Assembly (NCBI GenBank): GCA_963778225.1
Contig: CAVZTR010000010.1
Span: 62,001 to 126,000, forward strand
DNA length: 64,000 nucleotides
DNA from: JAGVSR01 sp963778225
Lineage (GTDB): Bacteria; Pseudomonadota; Alphaproteobacteria; Rhizobiales; Hyphomicrobiaceae
Direction of reading: 5' to 3'
The translations under genes were made by a program, and so were the position numbers. Below the pieces are notes generated by a model. That model had not been told where the DNA came from, made no database searches, and was given only the letters and a program-made list of their open reading frames with translations. Positions within the stretch are counted from its first letter, which is position 1. Every line of letters begins with the position of its first letter. Below are positions 1 through 17,370 of the stretch, piece by piece.

Positions 1-268
1 GGATCCGATTGCCGCTGCGAAGGCAGCGGTCGCATACGCCAAGGGGAACGACAAGCTCGTCATCCTCGGCGGCGCGATGGGCAAGACAGTTCTTGATGCG
101 AAGGGCGTGAAAGCGCTCGCAGAGCTGCCGTCGCTCGATGAACTGCGGGCCAGCATTATCGGCCTCCTGAACGCGCCGGCGACCAAGATCGCCCGCACGA
201 TCAAGGAGCCGGGTGGCCAGCTCGCACGTGTCATCCAGGCGAAGGCGTCTCAGGGCGACGCCGCCTAA
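1..268 (+). CDS. rplJ: 50S ribosomal protein L10, C-terminal part (5' end outside window)
   Basis: Only the last 88 residues are present; the first complete codon is at base 2 and the gene enters from the left edge. L10 anchors L7/L12 dimers on the 23S rRNA to form the ribosomal stalk that recruits translation GTPases. The visible part holds the end of the globular domain (KLVILGGAMG) and the long C-terminal helix that binds L7/L12 (LNAPATKIARTIKEPGGQLA, then ARVIQAKAS). The identity is supported by rplL starting 77 bases downstream, the usual rplJL arrangement. In this family L10 normally represses its own operon, but the leader is outside the window. Confidence 0.93.
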   Translation, partial: DPIAAAKAAVAYAKGNDKLVILGGAMGKTVLDAKGVKALAELPSLDELRASIIGLLNAPATKIARTIKEPGGQLARVIQAKASQGDAA

Positions 269-345
269 GGGTCGAATGAGCAATCCACGCGGGACCTTCT
301 TGCGAAGCCCGCGCTCAAAAGTTCAAACCGGAAGGAAGTAATCGA

Positions 346-717
346 ATGTCGAAGCTTGAAAAGATCGTCGACGACCTGTCGTCGCTCACCGTTCTCGAAG
401 CAGCAGAACTCGCAAAGCTGCTCGAAGAAAAGTGGGGCGTCTCGGCCGCCGCTGCCGTTGCTGTCGCAGCTGCTCCTGCCGCTGCCGCTGCTCCCGTCGA
501 AGAGCAGACCGAGTTCTCGGTCGTGCTCGTCTCGGGCGGCGACAAGAAGATCAACGTCATTAAGGAAGTCCGCGCCATCACGGGTCTGGGCCTCAAGGAA
601 GCCAAGGACCTCGTCGAGGCCGGCAACAAGGTCGTCAAGGACGGCGTCTCCAAGGATGACGCTGCCAAGATGAAGAAGCAGCTCGAAGACCAGGGCGCCA
701 AGGTCGAGCTGAAATAA
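346..717 (+). CDS. rplL: 50S ribosomal protein L7/L12
   Basis: A 123-residue protein, normal length for L7/L12. It has an N-terminal dimerisation helix region (1-31), a flexible Ala/Pro-rich hinge (about 32-52) and the compact C-terminal domain (about 54-123) with the conserved stretch ITGLGLKEAKDLVE that contacts EF-Tu and EF-G. The start ATG follows the ribosome-binding site GGAAGGAAG about 6 bases upstream. The gene lies between rplJ and rpoB. About 240 bases with two strong hairpins separate it from rpoB, the place where stalk and polymerase expression are usually uncoupled. Confidence 0.98.
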   Translation: MSKLEKIVDDLSSLTVLEAAELAKLLEEKWGVSAAAAVAVAAAPAAAAAPVEEQTEFSVVLVSGGDKKINVIKEVRAITGLGLKEAKDLVEAGNKVVKDGVSKDDAAKMKKQLEDQGAKVELK

Positions 718-732
718 GCACGATCGGCATCG

Positions 733-848
733 GGCAACCGGCAACAGGCAACCGTACGTTCGGCTGCCGGTTGCCGGAACTCCGGGTGCCGGACTGAGAC
801 GTTTCTCCGGAGGATCCTGCGGCAAAAACCGCAAAAAGGGTCCTCCGG
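733..848 (+). promoter_or_regulatory. rplL-rpoB intergenic hairpins (attenuator/processing candidates)
   Basis: Two hairpins fill the rplL-rpoB gap. The first pairs GGCAACCGGCA (733-743) with TGCCGGTTGCC (765-775). The second runs from 807 to 848: CCGGAGGATCC pairs with GGTCCTCCGG with one bulged T, and an inner TGCGG-CAAAAA-CCGCA stem sits on top. Neither is followed by a clear T-run, so partial termination or RNase III processing, as known between rplL and rpoB in enterobacteria, fits better than full termination. The function is inferred from position. Confidence 0.55.
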
Positions 849-959
849 TGAGCCGTTTCTTAAGACGGTTTTCGGCACCAGCGGCGGCGGCCGCGGTGCA
901 CATGAAGCAAACGAAGCGTGGGGATCGCGACCCACGCGTCATGATAGCGAGGAGCGGAC

Positions 960-5114
<4,155 letters not shown>

Positions 5115-5127
5115 CGACACGCATCAT

Positions 5128-5202
5128 GCCTCTCTCCGCACATGCGGAGAGAGGCCCCTACCGCCCGCAATTTTCCGGGGCGTCTTCCCTGAGACGCTCC
5201 CC
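5128..5202 (+). promoter_or_regulatory. rpoB-rpoC intergenic hairpins
   Basis: Two stems lie in the 104 bases between rpoB and rpoC. The first is a perfect 13-bp inverted repeat (5128-5140 with 5143-5155, GCCTCTCTCCGCA and its complement) with almost no loop. The second pairs GGGGCGTCT (5177-5185) with AGACGCTCCCC (5192-5202) with a 2-base bulge and ends just before the rpoC Shine-Dalgarno sequence. There is no T-run after either, so mRNA stabilisation, processing or control of rpoC translation is more likely than termination. Confidence 0.55.
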
Positions 5203-5218
5203 GAGGAGAGAAGAGCCG

Positions 5219-9427
<4,209 letters not shown>

Positions 9428-9449
9428 GCTTTTTTCACTCCTGATCACG

Positions 9450-9481
9450 AACGGCCGCCCTTCGGGGCGGCCGTTTCATTT
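9450..9481 (+). terminator. Intrinsic terminator of the rpoBC operon
   Basis: An 11-bp GC-rich stem, AACGGCCGCCC (9450-9460), a TTCG tetraloop and GGGCGGCCGTT (9465-9475), is followed by a T-rich tail (TTTCATTT). It lies directly after rpoC and before the str operon promoter, so the two operons are probably separate transcription units. Confidence 0.85.
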
Positions 9482-9543
9482 GTCGCAGGTCGCGCGCACG
9501 CACAAACGGCCCGTTCGTTCCGGGGAAGAGGCAAAAAAATGAA

Positions 9544-9591
9544 ACACCTGGGCGTGCAGGTGTTGACCACGCATTAGCCGCTGTATATAGA
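9544..9591 (+). promoter_or_regulatory. str operon promoter with overlapping inverted repeat
   Basis: TTGACC at 9563-9568 and TATAGA at 9586-9591 are 17 bases apart, a near-consensus sigma70 promoter. A perfect 7-bp inverted repeat, ACACCTG (9544-9550) and CAGGTGT (9557-9563), abuts the -35 box and may be an operator. About 240 bases of untranslated leader follow before rpsL. In this leader I see no gene, only short stems. The gap from the rpoC terminator to rpsL (9482-9834) holds nothing else that I can support. Confidence 0.7.
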
Positions 9592-9834
9592 CAGCCCACT
9601 CTCACGGTAGGTCGTAGGCCGTTCGCGCCCGAATTTGCGCCCATAACGGACCTAAACACTATCGTCTCTAAGCAGAGGACATTTCTGAGACCAAGATCTC
9701 TGGGCCGCCGTGCGGTGGGCTGGACGATCCTCTGGTTTTTTCGTGCCAGGCCGCGGTTAACCCCGCAGCCCGGCAAGATCGGCTTGGCGTTTGCGTGGGT
9801 CCTCCCGCGCGGCACCCAACGACGGACGAGGCGA

Positions 9835-10206
9835 ATGCCGACGATACAACAGCTTATCCGGAAGCCCCGGCACCCGAAGACCTACCGCGAGAAGTCGCGT
9901 CACATGGAGCATTGCCCGCAGAAGCGCGGCGTTTGCACCCGTGTGTACACCACGACCCCGAAGAAGCCGAACTCGGCGCTTCGTAAGGTCGCCAAGGTGC
10001 GCCTGACCAACGGCTTTGAGGTCATCGGCTACATCCCGGGCGAAGGCCACAACCTGCAGGAGCACTCCGTGGTGCTCATCCGCGGCGGCCGCGTCAAGGA
10101 CTTGCCGGGCGTCCGCTACCACATCCTCCGCGGTGTGCTCGATACCCAGGGCGTTGCCGCCCGCCGTCAGCGTCGTTCGAAGTACGGCGCTAAGCGTCCG
10201 AAATAA
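9835..10206 (+). CDS. rpsL: 30S ribosomal protein S12
   Basis: A 123-residue S12, standard length. S12 sits at the decoding centre and checks codon-anticodon pairing. The streptomycin-determining segments are in wild-type form: PKKPNSALRKV with Lys43, and GRVKDLPGVRYH with Lys88. Asp89, the usual methylthiolation site, is kept. The frame is open 40 codons upstream, but that extension has no family resemblance; ATG 9835 gives the universal MPTIQQLIR start and follows GACGAGG. It is the first gene of the str operon, with rpsG 18 bases downstream. Confidence 0.98.
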   Translation: MPTIQQLIRKPRHPKTYREKSRHMEHCPQKRGVCTRVYTTTPKKPNSALRKVAKVRLTNGFEVIGYIPGEGHNLQEHSVVLIRGGRVKDLPGVRYHILRGVLDTQGVAARRQRRSKYGAKRPK

Positions 10207-10224
10207 GCCTGAGGGATCTGAACC

Positions 10225-10695
10225 ATGTCTCGCCGCCATAAAGCAGAGAAGCGTGAGGTCAACCCTGACCCGAAGTTCGCTGATCTCGTTCTGTCGAAGT
10301 TCATGAATGCGGTCATGAAGGAAGGCAAGAAGTCCACAGCCGAGCGCATCGTCTATGGCGCGCTCGACTCGATGGAAAAGAAGGCCAAGTCCGATCCGCT
10401 CGCCATGTTCCATCAGGCGCTCGAGAACGTGATGCCGGCCGTTGAAGTCCGCTCGCGTCGCGTCGGCGGTGCCACCTATCAGGTGCCGGTCGAAGTCCGC
10501 GCCGAGCGCCGCCAGGCGCTTGCGATCCGCTGGATCATCAACGCCGCCCGCGGCCGCAACGAAAACACGATGGTCGACCGTCTTTCGGGCGAACTTCTTG
10601 ACGCTTCTCAGAACCGCGGCTCGGCCGTGAAGAAGCGCGAAGACACGCACAAGATGGCCGACGCCAACCGCGCCTTCTCGCACTACCGCTGGTAA
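10225..10695 (+). CDS. rpsG: 30S ribosomal protein S7
   Basis: A 156-residue S7, the normal bacterial length. It nucleates assembly of the 30S head and lines the E site. The conserved beta-hairpin segment VEVRSRRVGGATYQVPVEV lies near residues 74-92, and the protein ends HYRW. It starts 18 bases after rpsL with GAGGG upstream and is followed by fusA after 33 bases. In the family S7 represses the str operon by binding between rpsL and rpsG; here that gap is only 18 bases, so any such site must overlap coding sequence. Confidence 0.98.
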   Translation: MSRRHKAEKREVNPDPKFADLVLSKFMNAVMKEGKKSTAERIVYGALDSMEKKAKSDPLAMFHQALENVMPAVEVRSRRVGGATYQVPVEVRAERRQALAIRWIINAARGRNENTMVDRLSGELLDASQNRGSAVKKREDTHKMADANRAFSHYRW

Positions 10696-10728
10696 GGCCG
10701 TTCGCTTTTTAGGATTTCGAGGACCATC

Positions 10729-12816
10729 ATGGCCCGTCAATACGCGATCGAGGACTACCGCAACTTCGGCATCATGGCCCACATTGATGCTGGAAAGACG
10801 ACGACGACTGAGCGGATCCTCTATTACACCGGCAAGTCCTACAAGATCGGCGAAGTCCACGACGGCGCCGCGACCATGGATTTCATGGAGCAGGAAGCTG
10901 AGCGCGGCATCACCATCACGTCCGCCGCCACGACCTGTTTCTGGCCCGGCCGCGACGGCCGCAAGCGCCGCCTGAACATCATCGACACGCCCGGCCACGT
11001 CGACTTCACCATTGAAGTCGAGCGTTCGCTGCGCGTCCTCGACGGCGCCGTCTGCGTGCTCGATTCCAACCAGGGCGTCGAACCCCAGACCGAAACCGTC
11101 TGGCGCCAGGGCGACAAGTACAACGTTCCGCGCATCATCTTCTCCAACAAGATGGATAAGACCGGCGCAGACTTCTTCATGTGCCTCGCCGACATCAAGG
11201 ACAAGCTGGGCGCCCGCGCGGTGCCGCTGCAGATTCCGATCGGCGCAGAAAGCGATTTCAAGGGCGTCGTCGATCTCATCGAGATGAAGGCCATCACCTG
11301 GGACGGTGACGGCAAGGACGCCAAGATGGTCAAGAGCGAGATCCCCGCCGATCTCCTCGACAAGGCGACCGAGTTCCGCGCCGCCATGATCGAAGCCGCC
11401 GTCGAAATGGACGATGCGGTCATGGAATCCTACCTCGACGGCACAGAGCCTGACGAGGCAACGATCCGCCGGCTCATCCGCAAGGCGACGATCACGCGCA
11501 CCTTCTATCCGATGATGTGCGGCTCGGCGTTCAAGAACAAAGGCGTCCAGCTGCTGCTCGACGCAGTGGTCGATTTCCTGCCCGCACCGTCCGATCGTGA
11601 AGCCTACAGCGGCATCGATCTCAAGGGCAACGAGTCGCCGCGCCGTCCGTCGGATGAAGATCCCCTCGCCATGATCGCCTTCAAGATCATGAGCTTCGAG
11701 CACGTCGGCTCGATCACCTTCTGCCGCATCTACTCGGGCAAGCTCGAGCAGGGCATGGCGCTCGCCAACACCTCGCGCGATAAGAAAGAGCGTGCCGGCC
11801 GCATGTATCTCATGCACGCCGCCGACCGCGAAGAAATCAAGGAAGCCTTCGCCGGCGACATCGTCGCTCTGCAGGGCATGAAGGACGTGCGCACGGGCGA
11901 AACGCTTTGCGATCCGGCAAAGCCCGTCATCCTTGAGAAGATGGATTTCCCCGACCCCGTCATCAACCTCTCGATCGTGCCCAAGACCAAGGCCGACCAG
12001 GAAAAGATGGCGATCGCGCTCAACACGATGGCGATCGAAGATCCCTCGTTCCGCGTCTCTGTGGACCAGGAGTTGGGCGAGACCATCCTCAAGGGCATGG
12101 GCGAACTCCATCTCGACATCAAGGTCGACATTCTGAAGCGCACCTACGGCGTCGAGGCCGATGTCGGTCAGCCGCAGGTCGCCTACCGCGAGACGCTCGC
12201 GCGTCCGGCCGATATCGACTACACGCACAAGAAGCAGTCCGGCGGTACGGGCCAGTTCGCCCGCGTCAAGCTGCGCCTCGAGCCGAACGAAACCGGCAAG
12301 GGCAACGAATTCGAGACCGAGATCGTCGGCGGTACCGTTCCCAAGGAATACATTCCGGGCGTCGAAAAGGGCGTCACCTCGGTGTGGGGCAACGGCGTCC
12401 TGATCGGCTTCCCGATCGTCGACATGAAGGTCACACTTTATGACGGCGCCTTCCACGAAGTGGATTCGTCCGCGATCGCGTTCGAAATCGCATCGCGCGC
12501 TGCCATGAAGGAAGGCTGCGAAAAGGGTGGCATCAAGATCCTCGAGCCGATCATGGATGTCGAAGTGGTGACGCCGGGTGATTTCGTCGGTGGCATCATC
12601 GGTGACATCAACGGACGCCGCGGCCAGATCCGCGATCAGCAGATGCGCGGCAACGCCACTGTGATCCGCGCCTACGTGCCGCTCGCCAACATGTTCGGTT
12701 ACGTCAGCCAGCTGCGCTCGATGTCGACGGGACGCGCATCCTACACGATGCAGTTCGCCCACTACGCCGACGTGCCGCGCAACGTGGCCGAAGAAGTCAA
12801 GGCGAAGTACGCCTGA
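10729..12816 (+). CDS. fusA: Elongation factor G
   Basis: A 695-residue EF-G that drives ribosomal translocation by GTP hydrolysis. The G motifs are in order: P-loop AHIDAGKT (17-24), the canonical switch I motif RGITI (59-63), DTPGH (86-90) and NKMD (around 140). Domain IV carries the conserved GGVIGD-type turn as GGIIGDINGRRG near 623. The length matches the usual 690-700. It is the third gene of the str operon. Its normal switch I contrasts with the altered one in the neighbouring EF-Tu. Confidence 0.98.
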   Translation: MARQYAIEDYRNFGIMAHIDAGKTTTTERILYYTGKSYKIGEVHDGAATMDFMEQEAERGITITSAATTCFWPGRDGRKRRLNIIDTPGHVDFTIEVERSLRVLDGAVCVLDSNQGVEPQTETVWRQGDKYNVPRIIFSNKMDKTGADFFMCLADIKDKLGARAVPLQIPIGAESDFKGVVDLIEMKAITWDGDGKDAKMVKSEIPADLLDKATEFRAAMIEAAVEMDDAVMESYLDGTEPDEATIRRLIRKATITRTFYPMMCGSAFKNKGVQLLLDAVVDFLPAPSDREAYSGIDLKGNESPRRPSDEDPLAMIAFKIMSFEHVGSITFCRIYSGKLEQGMALANTSRDKKERAGRMYLMHAADREEIKEAFAGDIVALQGMKDVRTGETLCDPAKPVILEKMDFPDPVINLSIVPKTKADQEKMAIALNTMAIEDPSFRVSVDQELGETILKGMGELHLDIKVDILKRTYGVEADVGQPQVAYRETLARPADIDYTHKKQSGGTGQFARVKLRLEPNETGKGNEFETEIVGGTVPKEYIPGVEKGVTSVWGNGVLIGFPIVDMKVTLYDGAFHEVDSSAIAFEIASRAAMKEGCEKGGIKILEPIMDVEVVTPGDFVGGIIGDINGRRGQIRDQQMRGNATVIRAYVPLANMFGYVSQLRSMSTGRASYTMQFAHYADVPRNVAEEVKAKYA

Positions 12817-12953
12817 GATCGAAACGACGGACGGGTGGGTCGCTGATCGCAGCGGACCAGCCGGCCGGAACACAAACGAAAACGACCTGCGGTTCGACGG
12901 AGCTTTGCGCCCCGGCACCCAGGAAAACGAGATGAAGCGAAGGAGAGCCGGTT

Positions 12954-14162
<1,209 letters not shown>

Positions 14163-14178
14163 TCACAGGGGTTGGCGG

Positions 14179-14206
14179 GAGCGCTGTCGTCTTCAAGATG
14201 GCGCTC
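14179..14206 (+). promoter_or_regulatory. Weak hairpin between tuf and rpsJ
   Basis: GAGCGC (14179-14184) pairs with GCGCTC (14201-14206) around a 16-base loop that can form a small inner TCT/AGA stem. It is followed by CTCTCCTATTTG, not a clean T-run. It could be a leaky terminator or leader element of the S10 cluster. The short stem makes this call uncertain. Confidence 0.3.
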
Positions 14207-14230
14207 TCTCCTATTTGTAGGTCTTAAGAC

Positions 14231-14539
14231 ATGAACGGCCAAAATATCCGCATCCGGCTCAAGGCGTTCGATCATCGAATACTCGATGCGTCGACGCGTG
14301 AGATCGTGAACACGGCGAAACGCACCGGTGCCGAGGTTCGGGGTCCCATCCCGCTGCCCACGCGCATCGAGCGCTTCACCGTCAACCGCTCGCCGCACAT
14401 CGACAAGAAGAGCCGCGAACAGTTCGAGATGCGCACCCACAAGCGGCTTCTCGACATCGTGGATCCGACCCCCCAGACGGTCGACGCGTTGATGAAGCTC
14501 GACCTCGCCGCCGGCGTGGACGTCGAGATCAAGCTCTAG
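14231..14539 (+). CDS. rpsJ: 30S ribosomal protein S10
   Basis: A 102-residue S10, the normal length, located in the 30S head; free S10 also acts as the NusE antitermination partner of NusB. The conserved loop IPLPTRIERFTVNRSPHIDK and the RTHKRLLDI strand are present. It starts 68 bases after tuf and opens the S10 cluster. No strong promoter was seen directly upstream, so read-through from the str operon is likely. rplC follows after 71 bases. Confidence 0.98.
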   Translation: MNGQNIRIRLKAFDHRILDASTREIVNTAKRTGAEVRGPIPLPTRIERFTVNRSPHIDKKSREQFEMRTHKRLLDIVDPTPQTVDALMKLDLAAGVDVEIKL

Positions 14540-14610
14540 AGGTTTCGGATCCTCTGACGTTCAGGCAACCGGCCGGCGTCATGATCCCAAGATAGGAAGG
14601 AATGCGCGCA

Positions 14611-15315
14611 ATGCGTTCCGGAGTGATTGCACAGAAGGTCGGCATGACCCGCATCTTTACCGATGCCGGGGAGCATGTGCCCGTGACCGTCCTGAAGCTT
14701 GAAAAGCTGCAGGTCGTGTCGCACCGCACAGCCGAAAAGAATGGATACACCGCGCTCCAGGTCGGCGCCGGCACCCGCAAGCCCTCGCGACTGACGAAGT
14801 CGGAGAAGGGCACGTTTGCGGTTGCCGAAGTCGAAGCCAAGCGCAAGCTGGCCGAGTTCCGCGTCTCGCCCGACAACCTCATCGAGGTCGGCGCCGAGAT
14901 CACCGCCGACCATTTCGTCCCGGGCCAGTTCGTCGACGTGACGGGCACCTCGAAGGGCAAGGGTTTCGCGGGCGCCATGAAGCGCTGGAACTTCGGTGGT
15001 CTGCGCGCCACCCACGGCGTCTCGGTCTCGCACCGTTCGCATGGTTCGACCGGTCAGCGCCAGGATCCCGGCAAGGTGTTCAAGGGCAAGAAGATGGCGG
15101 GTCACCTCGGTGACGAGCGCATCACCACCCAGAACCTGATCATCGCCAAGATCGACACGGACCGCGGCCTCATCATGATCCGCGGCGCCGTTCCCGGCTC
15201 CAAGGGTGGTTGGGTCATCGTTCGCGACGCCGTCAAGAAGGCCGCTCATGCCAATGCGCCCAAGCCCGGCGCGTTCAAGGCCCGCGTGGCTGCCGACAAG
15301 AAGGAGCAGGCGTGA
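14611..15315 (+). CDS. rplC: 50S ribosomal protein L3
   Basis: A 234-residue L3 that binds 23S rRNA early in assembly and reaches the peptidyl-transferase centre with its long loop. The segment HGSTGQRQDPGKVFKGKKMA, with the Gln that is methylated in several bacteria, lies near residues 146-165. An ATG nine bases upstream (14602) is in frame, but GGAAGGA at 14595-14601 would overlap it; ATG 14611 has proper spacing and gives the usual MRSGVIAQKVGMTR. The stop codon overlaps the rplD start as TGATG. Confidence 0.96.
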   Translation: MRSGVIAQKVGMTRIFTDAGEHVPVTVLKLEKLQVVSHRTAEKNGYTALQVGAGTRKPSRLTKSEKGTFAVAEVEAKRKLAEFRVSPDNLIEVGAEITADHFVPGQFVDVTGTSKGKGFAGAMKRWNFGGLRATHGVSVSHRSHGSTGQRQDPGKVFKGKKMAGHLGDERITTQNLIIAKIDTDRGLIMIRGAVPGSKGGWVIVRDAVKKAAHANAPKPGAFKARVAADKKEQA

Positions 15316-15935
15316 TGAAAGCCTCTGTCACCACGCTGGATGCGACGACGGCCGGTGAGGTCGAACTCGCCGACGCTATCTTCGGCCTCGAGCCGCGCCC
15401 CGACCTGATCCACCGCATGGTGCGCTATCAGCTTCTGAAGCGCATGGCCGGCACGCATCACGCCCAGGACCGCTCCGAAGTCGCGGTCACGGGTAAGAAG
15501 ATGTACAAGCAGAAGGGGACCGGCGGCGCCCGTCACGGCGACAAGTCGGTTCCGCAGTGGCGCGGTGGCGGCAAGGCGCACGGTCCCAAGCCGCGCAGCC
15601 ATGCCGTCGACATGCCCAAGAAGGTGCGCGCTCTGGCGCTGCGTCATGCGCTCTCGGCCAAAGCCAAGTCCGGCGACATCGTCGTCCTCGACAAGGCCTC
15701 GTCCTCGGAAGGCAAGACCGGCGCGCTGCGTCAGCAGTTCGCCAAGCTCTCGCTCGACAACGCGCTGATCATCGACGGTGCCGAACTCGACGTCGGCTTC
15801 GCCCGCGCTGCCCGCAATATTCCCAACATCGACCTGCTGCCCATCCAGGGCATCAACGTCTACGACATTCTGCGCCGCCGGAAGCTCGTGCTGACCAAGG
15901 CCGCGGTTGAGGCTCTGGAGGCTCGGTTCAAATGA
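15315..15935 (+). CDS. rplD: 50S ribosomal protein L4
   Basis: A 206-residue L4. Its extended loop lines the exit tunnel, seen as KKMYKQKGTGGARHGDKSVP (about 57-76), where macrolide-resistance changes occur in other bacteria; nothing abnormal is visible. The start ATG overlaps the rplC stop (TGATG) and its own stop overlaps rplW (ATGA), which indicates tight translational coupling. In enterobacteria L4 represses the S10 operon; no matching leader could be recognised here. Confidence 0.97.
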   Translation: MKASVTTLDATTAGEVELADAIFGLEPRPDLIHRMVRYQLLKRMAGTHHAQDRSEVAVTGKKMYKQKGTGGARHGDKSVPQWRGGGKAHGPKPRSHAVDMPKKVRALALRHALSAKAKSGDIVVLDKASSSEGKTGALRQQFAKLSLDNALIIDGAELDVGFARAARNIPNIDLLPIQGINVYDILRRRKLVLTKAAVEALEARFK

Positions 15936-16228
15936 CCATCAAGCTCAAAGCCTATGACGTGATCCTCTCTCCCGTGATCACGGAAAAGTCCACGCTCGTC
16001 TCGGAAGCCAACCAGGTGATCTTCAAGGTCGCCCCGGGTGCCACCAAGACGGACATCAAGGCCGCCGTCGAAAGCCTGTTCAAGGTCAAGGTGAAGGCCG
16101 TCAACACGCTCGTCCGCAAGGGCAAGAACAAGGTGTTCAAGGGCCGCCGCGCGCTGCTCTCCGACACCAAGAAGGCAATCGTCACGTTGGAGGCAGGCCA
16201 CTCCATCGACGTGACGACGGGCCTGTGA
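15932..16228 (+). CDS. rplW: 50S ribosomal protein L23
   Basis: A 98-residue L23, the normal size. It sits at the tunnel exit and is the docking site for trigger factor and SRP. The typical start region YDVILSPVITEKST and the basic segment VNTLVRKGKNKVFKGRRA are present. It overlaps rplD by 4 bases and is followed by rplB after 10 bases, with GAGGAAACC as the rplB ribosome-binding site. Confidence 0.98.
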   Translation: MTIKLKAYDVILSPVITEKSTLVSEANQVIFKVAPGATKTDIKAAVESLFKVKVKAVNTLVRKGKNKVFKGRRALLSDTKKAIVTLEAGHSIDVTTGL

Positions 16229-16238
16229 GGAAACCGTC

Positions 16239-17060
16239 ATGGCATTGAAGACATATCGCCCGACGACGCCCAGTCTGCGCCACCTCGTGCAGGTGGACCG
16301 CAGCCACCTGTGGAAGGGCTCGCCGATCAAGATGCTGGTCGAGGGCAAGACCAAGACCGGTGGCCGCAACAGCGATGGCCGCATCACGACCCGTCACATC
16401 GGTGGCGGTCACAAGCAGCTGTATCGCCGCGTGGACTTCCGCCGGCGCAAGTTCGACATGGCTGCCGTCGTCGAGCGTTTGGAATATGATCCCAACCGCA
16501 CGGCCTTCATCGCGCTGATCAAGTATGAGGACGGGACGCTGTCCTACATCCTCGCACCGCAGCGTCTGGCTGTAGGTGACACGGTTGTCGCCGGCGCCAA
16601 GGTCGACGTGAAGCCCGGCAACGCCATGCCGCTCTCGGCCATGCCGCTCGGCACGATCATCCACAACGTCGAGATGAAGCCCGGTCGTGGCGGTCAGCTT
16701 GCTCGTTCGGCTGGATCGTTCGTGCAGCTCGTCGGCCGCGATGCCGGCTGGGCTGTTCTGAAGCTCAACTCCGGCGAGACCCGCAAGGTCCGCGCCGAGT
16801 GCATGGCTTCCGTCGGCGCCGTCTCGAACCCCGACCACATGAACACGGTCACCGGCAAGGCTGGCCGCACGCGCTGGAAGGGCACGCGCCCGACGGTTCG
16901 TTCGATCACCATGAACCCGATCGACCATCCCAACGGCGGCCGCACCAACGGTGGTAAGCACTGGGCCACCCCCTGGGGCAAGCCGACGAAGGGTTACAAG
17001 ACCCGCAAGAACAAGACGACGGACAAGTACATCGTCCGCAGCCGTCACAAGTCGAAGTAA
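16239..17060 (+). CDS. rplB: 50S ribosomal protein L2 (short C-terminal loop)
   Basis: A 273-residue L2, needed for subunit joining and peptidyl-transferase function. The N-terminal GGRNSDGRITTRHIGGGHK and the C-terminal MNPIDHP motif are clear. The loop after it is unusual. Most bacteria, including the alphaproteobacterial sequences I remember, read DHPHGGGEGR, while this gene reads DHPNGGRTNGGKHWATPW. The first His (His230, E. coli His229) is kept, the second is Asn232, and the Gly-rich loop is about three residues shorter. The rest is normal and the gene is in its expected place before rpsS. Confidence 0.97.
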   Translation: MALKTYRPTTPSLRHLVQVDRSHLWKGSPIKMLVEGKTKTGGRNSDGRITTRHIGGGHKQLYRRVDFRRRKFDMAAVVERLEYDPNRTAFIALIKYEDGTLSYILAPQRLAVGDTVVAGAKVDVKPGNAMPLSAMPLGTIIHNVEMKPGRGGQLARSAGSFVQLVGRDAGWAVLKLNSGETRKVRAECMASVGAVSNPDHMNTVTGKAGRTRWKGTRPTVRSITMNPIDHPNGGRTNGGKHWATPWGKPTKGYKTRKNKTTDKYIVRSRHKSK

Positions 17061-17091
17061 GGCCTGCGACAGAGCCTAGGAGATAACGCAC

Positions 17092-17370
17092 GTGACACGT
17101 TCTGTTTGGAAAGGCCCGTTCGTCGACGGCTACATCCTCAAGAAGGCCGAGAAGACGCGCGCGTCCGGCCGTAACGAGGTCATCAAGATCTGGAGCCGCC
17201 GCTCGACGATCCTGCCGCAATTCGTCGGCCTGACGTTCGGCGTCCACAACGGTCAGAAGCACATCCCTGTCTCCATCTCGGAGGACATGGTCGGTCACAA
17301 GTTCGGTGAATTCGCACCGACCCGGACCTTCCCTGGCCACGGCGGCGACAAGAAAGCGGTGAGGAAGTAA
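17092..17370 (+). CDS. rpsS: 30S ribosomal protein S19
   Basis: A 92-residue S19, which contacts S13 and the A-site finger in the 30S head. The conserved SVWKGPFVDGYILKK start, the RRSTILPQFVGLTFGVHNGQ core and the KFGEFAPTRTFPGH end are all there. It uses a GTG start, with AGGAGAT 9-15 bases upstream. Its stop overlaps the rplV start by one base (TAATG). Confidence 0.97.
   Translation: MTRSVWKGPFVDGYILKKAEKTRASGRNEVIKIWSRRSTILPQFVGLTFGVHNGQKHIPVSISEDMVGHKFGEFAPTRTFPGHGGDKKAVRK

Noticed and set aside
766..777. Possible repeat family GCCGGTTGCCG shared by 733-777 and 59127-59177
   Set aside because: It is short, GC-rich and simple, with no consistent flanks. Three or four hits in 64 kb of this composition are not convincing.
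9757..12918. Long open frame (1053 codons) on the minus strand over rpsL-fusA
   Set aside because: It is antisense to four certain genes. Such frames are common in GC-rich DNA because the third codon position is mostly G or C. The translation shows no domain.
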